Shown piece after piece: positions 36,801 through 48,009 of a stretch of DNA of 64,000 nucleotides. Made by a program: the position numbers and the translations under genes. This DNA is from Linnemannia elongata. Lineage: Eukaryota; Mortierellomycota; Mortierellomycetes; Mortierellales; Mortierellaceae. Position 1 is the first letter of the stretch, and each line of letters opens with the position of its first letter. The stretch lies in assembly GCA_036320915.1 (NCBI GenBank), contig JAXBDG010000004.1:744001-808000 (forward strand), given 5' to 3'. The notes beneath the pieces are model-generated. The model ran no database searches and was not told where the DNA came from. It was given only the letters and a program-made list of their open reading frames with translations.

Positions 36801-38869
36801 TACCGGCCTTCAGTCAGGAGGATCAACAATCTGTCGAGTTCAGGCAGCTCCAGGAACATTATGCCCAGCTTTTGTTGCAAGGCTTCAGCGACATGGTTCC
36901 CAACAATACCAACAAAACCAACAACTCTAATAATTTCAATGCCGGGCGTTCGGGACTGGATAGTAGTTATCTGGAGATACTCGGTAATGGTGGCGTGGTT
37001 CAACACCAACAGCAGCAACAGCAACAGCAGCAGATGAATTCCCAGCAATATACCCACCAAAACATGCCTCCTCGGCCTTCTTCAACAAACGCCGTTCACC
37101 ACCAGCAAGGTCCTCAATTGTCCGATGCAACATTCACAAACTGGAGGGATCCATATCCATCCGAAACCCCAGGATTCGTCTCGCCGCGGGTGGTGACCCC
37201 ACCCGAGAGTCCACATCAACTGCGCACGTTCTCCAACCATTCAGTACCCCCGGCCTTCGACCTCCACAAAAACAACATCCCTCAACATCCCATCCAACAG
37301 CCACAGCCAGTTGTTCAGAACCGCTACCCACTCTCCAACCACTCGGCCTCCACGGATTCTGTAACAGAGGACGATGACGGCGAAGGCTCCGAGACCGAGG
37401 ATGACGAGCCATCCATTGCTGCAGCTGCAGCGGCGGCAGCGGCTGTGGCGGCAGCAGAAGCAGCGTCGACTCAGTGTACAAACTGCAACACCCGGACAAC
37501 ACCCCTCTGGCGCCGTGATGCAGACGGAAACCCGCTTTGTAACGCCTGTGGGCTCTTCTTGAAACTTCATGGACGGACTCGACCTCTCAGTCTCAAATCA
37601 GACGTCATCCGGAAACGCAATCGTGGTGGACTGAACTCCAAGGCAAACCTTGCGGGCGGCGCCCCGGACAAACATCGTGGCGGATCCAAGAGCAGCGCGG
37701 AAATGAACAAATCGGCAATACTTATCACTAAGGTTGCGCCGACGCCCTGCGGGAGAGCCACGGTCGTGTCCAAGGACATCGACGAGTCGGCTCAATCACC
37801 GCTCCTCCCAGATCCCTCCGGTCGTGGACCCGCCATTGGACTGTTTGCGCCTCCTCCACAGAACTCGGCGACTAACCGGAAGCGCCGTCCTTCGACGGAT
37901 GTGGAGGTCTTGCAGTCGGGACCGGATGCGGTTGCGGCGGCTACTGCTGCGGCTGAGGCAATTTCTTGTATGGATGCGAGGGATATTCAGGCGACCATAG
38001 ATGTGCTTGAGCAGGCAGGGTTCCAGGCCCCGGAGGTGATTGGGTCTCTACTGCCACCAGAGTTGCAGTATAACCCGGCGGCGATTGAGGAGCTTCATCG
38101 GTTGATGCAGCAGCAGCAGGAGGTACATCCCAAGCAAGGACAGGATCAAAGGGAGCATGGACAGCAACAACAACAGCACCAGCAACAGGAAGCCTATCGT
38201 CAGAACATGGCATACCTCACACCTCCTGATGACATGCTCCTCATGGGCCATTTTGCACCCCAGCAACAGCAGCAGCAGCAGCAAGAGCAGAGGGGAATAC
38301 AAAGCTATAACGGACCGCCATTCGCCACCATGGTCCACCACCAACATCACCACCATCACCAACAACACCAACACCCTCAGACCACAGCTCAGTTCCCGGC
38401 ACAAATGTTTGACGAGTCGTCAATGGCGGCCATGAACCAGCTAATGGGCACGGATGGCCTCCCATCCATGGCAATGTACCTCCTCTACAATGACATGATG
38501 TCCGTCACCGGTCCCCACCAGCTTCCTCAGTTCCAACAGCAACCGCTCCAACCACAACAACAACAACAACAGTTTCAACAACAGCTTCAACAGAATCATC
38601 TTCAGCATCAGCAACAGTTTCAGCGAGAGGCAACCCCCTCCGATATTGCCGGTCTCCTCTTCGGGATGTCTCCTGCTCCTGCTGATCACCACGATGGCGA
38701 CGATGACGATGGGGATGGCGATGAAGGTGACCATGAGGATCACGGCAATGCAGGCAACGTGGCATGGATGCCTTCAGGATTGGATCCTGAACAACAACAA
38801 CTACAGGCTTTGGCGATGCTGATGGGTCAATACCAAGCGTCCAACGCCACGCTCCCTTCTGGTCGCTAG
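33864..38869 (+). CDS. AreA/NIT2-type GATA transcription factor (nitrogen regulator)
   Basis: Three exons, 33864-34522, 35971-36332 and 36435-38869, give 1151 aa. Exon 1 is mostly Ser/Thr-rich and acidic, then carries the N-terminal DUF1752 (AreA_GATA) domain at residues 173-208, with [21 protein letters not shown] 1448-nt intron ends at TTTTTTCTAG (35961-35970); the join in phase 2 gives an open frame. The GATA zinc finger is at Cys688, 691, 709 and 712 (C-x2-C-x17-C-x2-C) with TTPLWRRD inside and the basic [20 protein letters not shown] region after it, the AreA/NIT2 pattern. PolyAla precedes the finger; polyQ, His-rich and acidic segments follow. Intron 2 (102 nt) is a multiple of three without a stop, so its retention would give 1185 aa. 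The likely role is activation of genes for secondary nitrogen sources in the nucleus. The two domains could be miscalled as separate genes because of the long intron. Confidence 0.88.
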
Positions 38870-39330
38870 TTTTCCCAGGAAAAAAATAAAAGAGCAGTGC
38901 GCTTTATATTTTTTTTATTTTTTTGTTCACTCCTTGCTGAATGGAAGGAGGAAACTTCTTGGGTTTTATTCGATAGATGTGTTGAGGAGGACAATGATAC
39001 ATGTTATGGAATGGGAAGATTACAGAAAAGAGACGGATGAGAAAATAAGTGGCAAAGGTAAGGTGAACAGACAAATGACGCAAGAAACAAAACAGATCTA
39101 GACAACAACGACGACAAGAACTACAGCAAAGGACGATGGAGAACAAAGGAACAAACAATGGACACGACGAAAATTAAGCAGAGGAATGAAGACAAACTGC
39201 AAGGAAGAGAAGGAGGTAGATTTCAGTGAGAACAAAGCTGGCAAGATCCTGGCAAGATCAAAGAAAAGAAGCAAGTGGGATTTGGGAGAACGATGGGTAT
39301 GAGTGGGAAGGAGGGGGCGGGGGGCATAGT
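38870..39330. other. Convergent 3' intergenic region
   Basis: About 460 nt between the ends of the GATA gene (+) and the C2H2 gene (-). AATAAA at 38885-38890 lies 16 nt after the GATA stop and may be its poly(A) signal. The rest is purine-rich on the + strand; no gene is seen. Confidence 0.6.
38885..38890 (+). terminator. Possible poly(A) signal of the GATA gene
   Basis: AATAAA follows the TAG at 38867-38869 within about 20 nt and is followed by T-rich sequence near 38908-38925. Confidence 0.4.
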
Positions 39331-42300
39331 TTAGAACCCGGGCATTGACATGGTCGACCGGTGCTTCCAGTGAGACTTGCTCATCAGCTGGCGTTGATGC
39401 GTCTTAATATGTTGAGCTATTCAAGCATTACACAGAAGATATGGTCAACAAAGTTTGCCCTGTACGATAATTCGAACATATCACAGACAGCAAGAAAACT
39501 AAACTTACAAAGATTGTCGGACCGGGAAAACCGCTTGTTGCAACCAGAGTTGGTGCACACAAAGGGACGCTCCAGAGTATGAGTCTTGGTATGTCGCTTC
39601 AGATGTTCCAACCGCTTGAACCGCTTCATGCATCCAGGGACAGGACAGCAATGGTTCTTGGAGGGTCCACCCAATCCGCGGACATGACCTGGCGCGTGTT
39701 GTGAGCCACTACCTCTACCACTACTCGCGTTTCCTGCTCCCAGCATGCGATGCTGTTGTGGGTAGTGGTGTGCGCCAACAGCCATGCTGGAAGAAGACGT
39801 GGCCACACCGTATCGAGAGTATCCTTGAGCGCAACTCGTTGAAGCCTCAGTATGGTACGAAGAGCCCTGAGACAACGACGATTGGAGACGAGGTGACATA
39901 ACAGGCATACACCTTCCAGTCGACGACGAAGGACCAGGACTGTAGCCCGAAATGGAGTGGCGATGATACGCACCCTCGCCAAATTCTTGGATCGGGTTGC
40001 CATCCTCATCCAATACCATTCCAGAAGTAGCATACCCTTCAGAGCTACTCCGGATCGGGATCATGGGCGATGGCGAGACAGACCCGTTCATGTGGTGGCG
40101 GGGCGACGTGAGGTTGAATGACGACTGGTAGGTACCCATCATCTGCAGCTTCTTGGCCCTCAACGCGTTCTCGGCAACCTCCTCCTCAACACCTCCATCC
40201 ATATCCTCGTCATCATCTTCTTCTTCGTCACCAAGCTCCTCATCTTCCTCATCGTGATCCAAGAAGCCTCCTCGGTCCTGCCGACTGCTACCACCGCCGC
40301 TCTCGTGACCAGCCTCCATCGGCATAAAATGCGACGAGAACCCAGTCGAGTTTCTTTTGAAGGAAGGTGAGGATATTCTCTGCGGTGGTAGTGTTGGAGA
40401 CTCGCCGTTGGGGTTTGGGTTTGGGTTGTCATGGCTGCTGCCAAGCATCACTCTATGGTGAGGATGTTGCTGCTGCTGTTGTGACGTATCCAAAGACCCA
40501 TAGCGGCGGTGGGTTGTAAACGACGAACGCAATGGTAATGGACTCAGAGATCTCAGGCCATGACTGTTATAGCGCGCATACGGCGGACCCTGACTCGAGC
40601 TGTGACGACCAAACTCGTACTCGTGGCGGCGATCATCATGGGAGCGATGGTAATGGTTGCGATGTGGGTAGTCCTCATCGTCTTGGTAATGGTGACCGTG
40701 GTGGTTATGGCGGTTCAAAGACTCGGATTTGACGTTGTGTTGGTTGTGGAGGTGGACGTCGTCGGGATTGTTGGAGACGGCCTTGAGGTCGATTTTGATA
40801 GGGCTGAATTTGGGGAGGGCAACTGCAGGTTTTAATAGGTGTTGACTGGACACGGTTGTAGATGCTTTGGGTGATAGGGATGCTGCTGAGATAGTCGAAG
40901 TGATTGAAAAGGTGCTGTTGTTCTTTGTAGAAAGGGTTGAAAGGGACGATGAGGATTCTTCCCGTTTTGTAATTAATGATGATGCTGTTGTTGTTGGTTT
41001 AGTATCGATATCGTATTCCATAAAATGGCTGAATGGTCCGTCAAGGGGATGGGCACCCAGGGATGGGCTGCGCCGGTGATGGTCATGGCGGTGCTTGCTT
41101 AGCGAGAACCGGTGGGATGGAGACGTTGGGGGTGATTCCTCAAAGCCCTCATAGTCAGGGCCTTGACCACCGTCGGCTGGTAAGGAGTACGGGTCGCGTG
41201 ATGTTGGCCTATTAAGTTTGGAAATGGGATTGGCCCCATGGTTGACATGGACTACCAACGCATTATTAGACTGTTAGAGCGAACAGAACACAGCCACATT
41301 GCAACATGCTCATCGTAACAAGCAAGCAATAGCGATTAAAGAATGACTGAAGAAATAAATTACCAGAGTCAAGAGAGCCATGTCCAGTTCCGATGGCCTG
41401 TGCGTGAGGTGGTTGAGGTAATGGTGGAGAACGACGCGAATCGTGATACTCGGGGTACCCATTCATGCTTTGGCGGTAGTGTGAGGGCTCAGCCGAATAT
41501 CCGCGACCATCATCATTTCCCCCGACCACACAGACCATCCCATTGGCAACCATGCCACCACCGCCGACATTGGGGTTATTCACTGGCATAAAGCTGTTGT
41601 TGGAGTCCATCATCAAGTGGCGATCAAACTTGCGCATGTGCATCGACTTCTTGGTATGTGTCCGCAAGTGGGCCGAAAAGTTGTCTGACCGACTGAACGA
41701 CTTTTCACAGCCCTGAAATTCACACACAAACGGCCTCTCCTTGGTATGGACCAACATGTGTCTCTTCAAATGCTCGTATCGCTTGAAGCTCCAGCCGCAA
41801 GTTGGGAACTTGCATGGATGTTTGTTGGCAGTCGAGCTGGAAGAGTTGGAACTTGCGTTGGATGAGATCGAGTTGTTGCGTTGCTTGTCCATCATGGCGT
41901 TTCCAAGTCGCATATCCATGTCGCTGTCGAGATGCTCACTTCTAGGTACGCCTACAACTGAACCGTACCGGTTATCATAAGCACTCCCGTGCATGGCATA
42001 GTCTCCAAGGTCCGAATGATGGCTGTCGTGACCACCCTTGAGATGGTAGTTCATGCCATTGTCGGTGTGGTATGGATGATGTACTCCTGAGTGCTGATAT
42101 TCTGCATGATCGTCGTTATAGTAGCTCGAAGATTCGTGGTGAAGGGGGTCCATTGACGAGTCGTGGTGTCCGGCCCACTCGGTGTGTACGATGTGCCCGT
42201 TCGAATACATCTCCTGTTGGCTCAGTCGACGTTCTCCTGAAAGGGCGCGTTGGCGATCAGAGATAGGCATGGAGTTTCGGCGAGGAAGTTCTGTTGGTTA

Positions 42301-43106
42301 GAAGTCCAAAATAAACAGCAGTAAAGGAAGCCAAGAATAGCCAAGGAGAAAAGAGAGGAGGAAGTAGGAGTTAATTAAAGGAAGAAAGAGATGAGAAAAA
42401 AGAACCAATATTGAGAACAAACGAGTGAAGTTCACTCAGGGGGGGCAAGGGTGACGTCGACACAAGGGTTGGTGGGGTGCAAGACAGAGAACGAGGATGG
42501 ACGGGGGTCAATGAGAGAAAATGTCAGGGGGGGGGGCGACTAATATCAACAAGTGAATCTTCAAGGGTGAATCATGATTCTTTCTGGGCCTAAAATGAAC
42601 GGACAAGTCGGGGTGCTTCTTGAAGTAAATGAAAGGGGTGAAGAGAGGAAGGTGAAAGGAGGCAAGGAGGAAGGGGTGTGCAACAAGGAAGAGCCAACAA
42701 AGAAAGGGATTGAAAGGAGAAAAAAGGAGGAGAAAGCGAGAAAGAAGGAGGGACTATTCAAAACTGACATGGCCAGCCGTGTGGCCTGGTAAAGACGATG
42801 GAGTGGCAGGAGAGGAAGGGAAAAATAGATGCGATGGTGCTAACAGGAAGAGTGGGAGTCGGACCAAAATGTACCGCCTGGGAGGGGTGGGTGTTGGTTG
42901 GATGAGGATTGCCTCGCCCCGAGTAATTATTATCAAAGGACATTTCCCATTTTCATGCGCATTATTCGTCAAACTCATTGTTTTTGGCAGTGAATGTATT
43001 TTTGTCCTGGCGTCGGGATTGGGCGACGTTGGGAAAAAAAGGAGAAAGGCATACCTCGACTGAAGTGAGAAAGTCCAACGTGAGAACGATCTGGGGATGC
43101 TGCCAT
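39331..43106 (-). CDS. Four-finger C2H2 zinc-finger transcription factor
   Basis: Four exons on the minus strand: 43106-43055, 42290-41364, 41251-39509 and 39416-39331, giving 935 aa. The first exon encodes only [17 protein letters not shown] plus one base and joins across a 764-nt intron to [11 protein letters not shown]; phases fit at all three joins. Fingers 1 and 2 are at residues 177-199 and 207-229, fingers 3 and 4 at 862-884 and 892-914, each C-x4-C-x12-H-x3-H. The last intron cuts finger 4, and the small last exon supplies its two histidines. Fingers 1 and 3 share FKR(Y/L)EHLKRH and fingers 2 and 4 share FSRSDN, the pattern seen in Ste12-type and related fungal finger pairs. His-rich, Ser-rich, polyQ and strongly acidic segments lie between. 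The likely role is a nuclear DNA-binding regulator; I cannot assign an ortholog. Confidence 0.87.
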
Positions 43107-43526
43107 TGCGTATTCGAGTGAGTATGTGTAGAGGCGGGCGGATGTCCGAGAGGATATGCAGGTGTGTGAACGCGTTCGATGGACTGGATGGTTTAGGATT
43201 GGGCTCTTTCGATGAAAAGGGTAGGCTGTTTGTCGTACAAGGAGGATTGAAGTATCGTATAAGATGGAAGGCAGAGGAGATGAAGGTTTAAAAGGAACAG
43301 CCGGAGTTAGTGAAGGAGAAACTGGTAGAGGTGCGACGATGGTGGTGAGATACTCAGGGATCTTTCCAGCATACCTCTTCTTTCTTCACCAGCTTGATCA
43401 AGCGAGAAGCAATTGAAGAAATAGATAGACGTCGATGCGAAGATGAATAAGAGTTGCAGTGTCAATATCAAACCACGATACAATTGATGGGAAGAGGAGA
43501 AGAAGAAGAAACGAAGATAGAAATGG

Positions 43527-43530
<4 letters not shown>

Positions 43531-43568
<38 letters not shown>
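43531..43568. repeat. (GA)n microsatellite
   Basis: About 19 perfect GA units, in the likely promoter or leader DNA upstream of the C2H2 gene start at 43106 on the minus strand, where it reads as CT repeats. Confidence 0.9.
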
Positions 43569-43573
<5 letters not shown>

Positions 43574-46339
43574 AAGAAGAAAGTGAAAGACGGCTGTTCT
43601 TGTTGTCGAGGTCAAACGCGATAATAAACCTTCCCAGCTTCCTTTTTTTTCTAAACGTCTAACCACAGCTGTAGGGGCCAAGGCGGACAGGCCAAAGTTT
43701 GTTGTTGTTGTGTGCTTTTCTCTGTTCTTTGACAAAAAAGGAGCCACGAATGGAAAGGGGAGGGGAGACGGAAGGACGAGAAGGAGGGGGAGAGAGATAG
43801 TGAAAGAGAAGGAGGGAGGGAAGCAAGCAAGGAAGGAAGGGGGGTAAGGGGAAAAAAATCAGGAGAACAAAGAGCTACAGGAGTAAGTAAATAAAGAACA
43901 CTTTGAGAAATCAAGGAAGGGAGGATGAAGGGTTGGCAACTGGTTTTTTTTCTCTTCTTTAAAGGACTGAGCCCATGAACAAAAGGGTAAAGTACAGAGA
44001 TGAGAGGAGAGAAATGAAAGGAGGAGAACGAAAAACAAGGTAGCGTTTCCCTTTGTCCTTTTGTGACATTGATCGAGTCAGCTTCTACTTGTCCGCTTCT
44101 CTGTTAACTTTTTGATAATTTGTAGTCGTTATGTCGTTGTTGGTGTTTGTGGAGGTTGGTGGGTGTTGCTTTTGTCTCGAAGGTGTGGGTTGTCCTTCCT
44201 TCGGTTGGGGGTGTTGCTGTTGTTATTGTTGATAGCTGTAGTGGAGATTGTAATTGATGGTAATTGTTGCTGAGGAATAAGGGCGAAAGAGAATCGGACA
44301 GCAAAGACGTAGAAGTAGGGGGGATGGTGATAGCTAAATAACAATCGGTTCCTTTCATTGCCGTTGTTGGCCTTGCCGATTGATTGAGTGCTGTTGTCGT
44401 TGTTTTTTTCAAGGGGAACATAAAACAGTGAATTCGCTTTCGGCACGACGACAATATTACATTCAACACTACTCCAGGCAATATCCGTAAGACTCTTATC
44501 CCTAGAAACTAATAGATGGAGTCTCGTTCTTTGAGTGAATAGAAAACGAAATGTAGAGATTGAACAAGTAGAAGGGGAAGGGGTATCGGTACGGAAGAGG
44601 AGGGAAGGACTGTGGTAGTTCAATGTAATTATAGTATGTCAATGAGATACAAAAAAGAGCTGAGCACCCAAGGAGGTTCACGCGTCAACAAAATGAAATG
44701 TTATTTTTTTTAGCACATCAAACTTCAATGAAAAAAAGTGAGAGATGTTCGCAAAATAGACGAGCAATTGGATGCTCAATTGACAGAAATGAGGATTGAA
44801 AAGGAGAGTATCACTTACCTACTTTGTGTACGAAAGGGGAGAGTATATGACGATGGTGAGGGGTGGAGAGTGGGTGTGAAGAAGGTGTGGAAAAAGGAAG
44901 CGTAACAAACAAGGACGACGAGAAAATTGAAAGCAAAGCGAGCAAGGTTGTATGGCAGAGTGCGTAGATCAACGGAAGAGGGTTCAAAAAAGGGATTGAA
45001 GAAGAAATAATGACAAGGGGAAGTGAGGGTAATGCTGGTAGAGAGAGTGAGAAAGAGAAAAAGAGAGAGAAAATTAGGGAGGGAAACAGTACAATGGACA
45101 AGGACTCAAGGGGAAGAGGGGTACATATTAGGAGACAGAGACACAGGCATACTTTGATCACAAACAACACCCGTCAACAGCGCGGTATAGGGTCTAGGGG
45201 CACAAAGGAGGGAAGCAAGAAGGAAGTGAATCCAAAAGTCTGTCGATGTCTACGGGCAACCGACGAACATGGGTGGACGGACAATTGATGGAGAACGGTG
45301 GTTATTGCTCTTGTTGCTTTCAGTTCCCATCTCAAAACAATTAGACCAATGGGTCGAACGGAGCAATGCAGAGGTGTATAGGGAATACAATAGATGGCAG
45401 ATAGCGAGAACGACCATGATGATGGCGAAAGAACGAGAGTGAATTGGCGTGGGCGTGTTATGTTTGGTAGTTGTTTGTTTGTATGTTTTGTTTGTTTGTT
45501 TGAAGGTGCGCGAGAAATGTTCTGAACTGTGAAATGTTGAAAAATGACAACACGCGTGTGTGTATGTGTGTACGACGGCGACACGGACAGACAAGATTTG
45601 CACACGCACCCCAACTTAAACCGCCTATTTCATTGTTGAAAAGGAGAAAACATTGTCGAATTCAGGGGGGTGGAAAGGGGATAGAGAAAGAGGAGGGAGA
45701 GAGAGAGGGTGAGAGAGGATGAGGATGAGGGTCAGAAAGAGAGAGATGGGGAGCAAGGGATAGAAAGAGAGAGCGAAAGAAAGGGTGCAAGGAACCTAAA
45801 CCAAAAACAGAGGCAAGGGTCATAGCACCCTTGTGGAGTGACAGATATATATTTTTTGTTCAATGGCTATGGTTGAGCAACGAATAAGTTATGGCCCTTG
45901 GATGAAATGAGATCCACGAGGCACTTTTATTATTCAATTCGAGCGACAAAGAAAACAAATAGCTCTCGTCTCTCGTTTTCTATATTGGAGGTGGTTTTTC
46001 TTTTTGCACATGGATTAGGATGGGATGCATGCGATGGAGACGACGCTTGAGAGTAAGAGAGCAAAAAAAGAATAGCAGATGAAACGGAGGTCGAGGTTGA
46101 CGCGAGGCAGAGTGATGGATAAGTCTCCCTTCGCTCTCTCTCTCTCTTTTTCGCGTCATGATCTGTCCATCTATCCTCGCCTTTATTTTCTTCTCCTTCT
46201 GTGAGCGATGGGATGAGTGTATGAGGTAAACGTACATTGAACACGCTGTCTTGCTCGAAACCTGCCCGCTTGCTTGCTTCAATGAGTATCTCTGAAGGCC
46301 TCCTTCACCCCCCGCGACTCCTCATAATCCACCTCCTCT

Positions 46340-46364
46340 CCCCCCCCCCCCCCCCCCCCCCCCC
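46340..46364. repeat. C25 homopolymer
   Basis: A run of 25 C in a C- and T-rich region. On the minus strand it is G25, able in principle to form G-quadruplexes. Confidence 0.9.
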
Positions 46365-47760
46365 GCTCCTTCTCCGTCTCTCAGGACCAAAAGAGGACTG
46401 TTGCAGGTGAGGAAATAGAGTAGTCCTTGAAAAGCATAGATCTATTCGCTCTCTCGCCTTCTCCCTCCCTCTCTTGGACGTTTAACAGGAAAAGGCAGCG
46501 ACTACACGAGAAAGAGAAACAGGGAGCAAGGAGAGCGTCAAAATGCACACTCTCATCAACCCAAGTCAACCCAAAAACCCGCCACGCATACACCTACCTA
46601 CATTCAATCTCCTTTACGGTACTTACCGTCACAGTACATTTCTCTCCCTCCTCTCCGTCCTTTTCTACTACTCCTCGATTTCTCCTCAAGCAACCCACCG
46701 ATAAACTAATTTCTCAATTGCTACTCTTCTCCTCCATTCTTGAACAACACTGCCTTTAGGGAGACAAGGCAGAAACAGATCAGTTTCCTTTTTTTTTTTT
46801 TTTTTTTTTTTCTTAATTGCTTTGGCCATGTCAACAAACAAACAAACAAACATATAAGCAAAACACGTCCTTGGGCGGAGGTATTAGATTGGAAATTGTT
46901 TAGCCCCTGGATCTTGGGAAGGAGCTGTTCTCTTTTTTATTCTCCTCTGTTCTGTGTCCATTTTTTTTTTTTTTGTTGGATGGATGCACCCCTAACTTTT
47001 CTAGCCCTAGGATCATTGTACACACACCCACATAAACAATGTGGGTCATTCTTTGACCACATACACCTCCTTTTCGTTGTCTCTCTTCTTTTTTCCCCCT
47101 CCCCTCTCGTTCCTTCTCACCTTCACCCAAAACACACACAGCAAACCCAAAAAAAAAAAAAAAAAAAAAAATCGGCACAAGGCGCGCGTATTTTTTCTTT
47201 TCCACTCTTTACGACCTTCCCTCCTATGGGACTCTTATTTTGTAGGAAAGCAACTTAGATTTAGATCCAACAACAACAAAACCATTCCCTCTCTTCTCCA
47301 TCCATACTTCCGTCCCTTCCCAACCCTTTTTTTTATCTATCCTCTCCTCTTCTTCCCACCTCTTCTTCCTCTCCTTCTCCCTTGTGCCTCTATTACTTTC
47401 CCCTGCCTAAAACTCCCCTCGTTCGTATTTCACTTCCGTCACTCTTCGTAATGTCTCCTTGCATTTAAAAAATATCCTATCACATCATTCGTTCAACCTA
47501 CAGGATACTCCACCATCCATCCCCCGATGGTGAGAGTAGTAAATTGACAACTTGACCAACCATGGAACAAACATTAGGGAGAAAAAGAAAGGACCTTGCG
47601 TTCAAGGGGACAGGGTTACAAGACGAGAGGTACTGTACCAAAAAAAAAGAGATGGAGTGTGTACGAAAATGAGAAGTATGAGAAAGGAAGTAAGTGCGGA
47701 TGAGAGCGATTCAAGGGAGGGAAGCACTGATGACAGAGAAAAAAAGAAAGGGGTAGGGTA

Positions 47761-47797
<37 letters not shown>
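47761..47797. repeat. G37 homopolymer
   Basis: A run of 37 G directly preceded by GGGGTAGGGTA and followed by TC and nine A. It lies 213 nt beyond the stop codon of the minus-strand transporter gene. Confidence 0.9.
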
Positions 47798-47798
<1 letters not shown>

Positions 47799-48009
47799 CA
47801 AAAAAAAAAGATAAGAAGGGGGTGAAGGAGGAAACAGAAGGGATGGAGGGGGAGGACTGGATGGATGAGGGGAGGATTGGACCTCATATTCACAAGAGGG
47901 GATGAGTGTATACATGCGTGCGTGCATGCTCACTTGTTCTATTCTTGTACACGAGATAAAAAATCCTTGATCTATCATTCTTTCTCGCAGTTGAAAGAGG
48001 AGGAAGGCT

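Larger units (their letters stand above)
43107..48009. other. 4.9-kb intergenic region rich in simple repeats
   Basis: I find no supportable gene between the start of the C2H2 gene and the end of the peptide transporter gene. It contains a (GA)n tract (43531-43568), further GA-rich stretches near 45050 and 45680-45780, a C25 run (46340-46364), a T23 run (46789-46811), an A19-type run near 47152-47171 and a G37 run (47761-47797). Open frames here are by-products of these repeats. Confidence 0.6.

Noticed and set aside
42268..42270. ATG at 42270 as the start of the C2H2 gene
   Set aside because: An acceptor lies 20 nt upstream, the frame reads through it, and a matching short first exon exists at 43106-43055.
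45930..46282. Overlapping Ser-rich open frames on the minus strand
   Set aside because: They arise from simple-sequence DNA near GA/CT repeats, with no domain and no start context.
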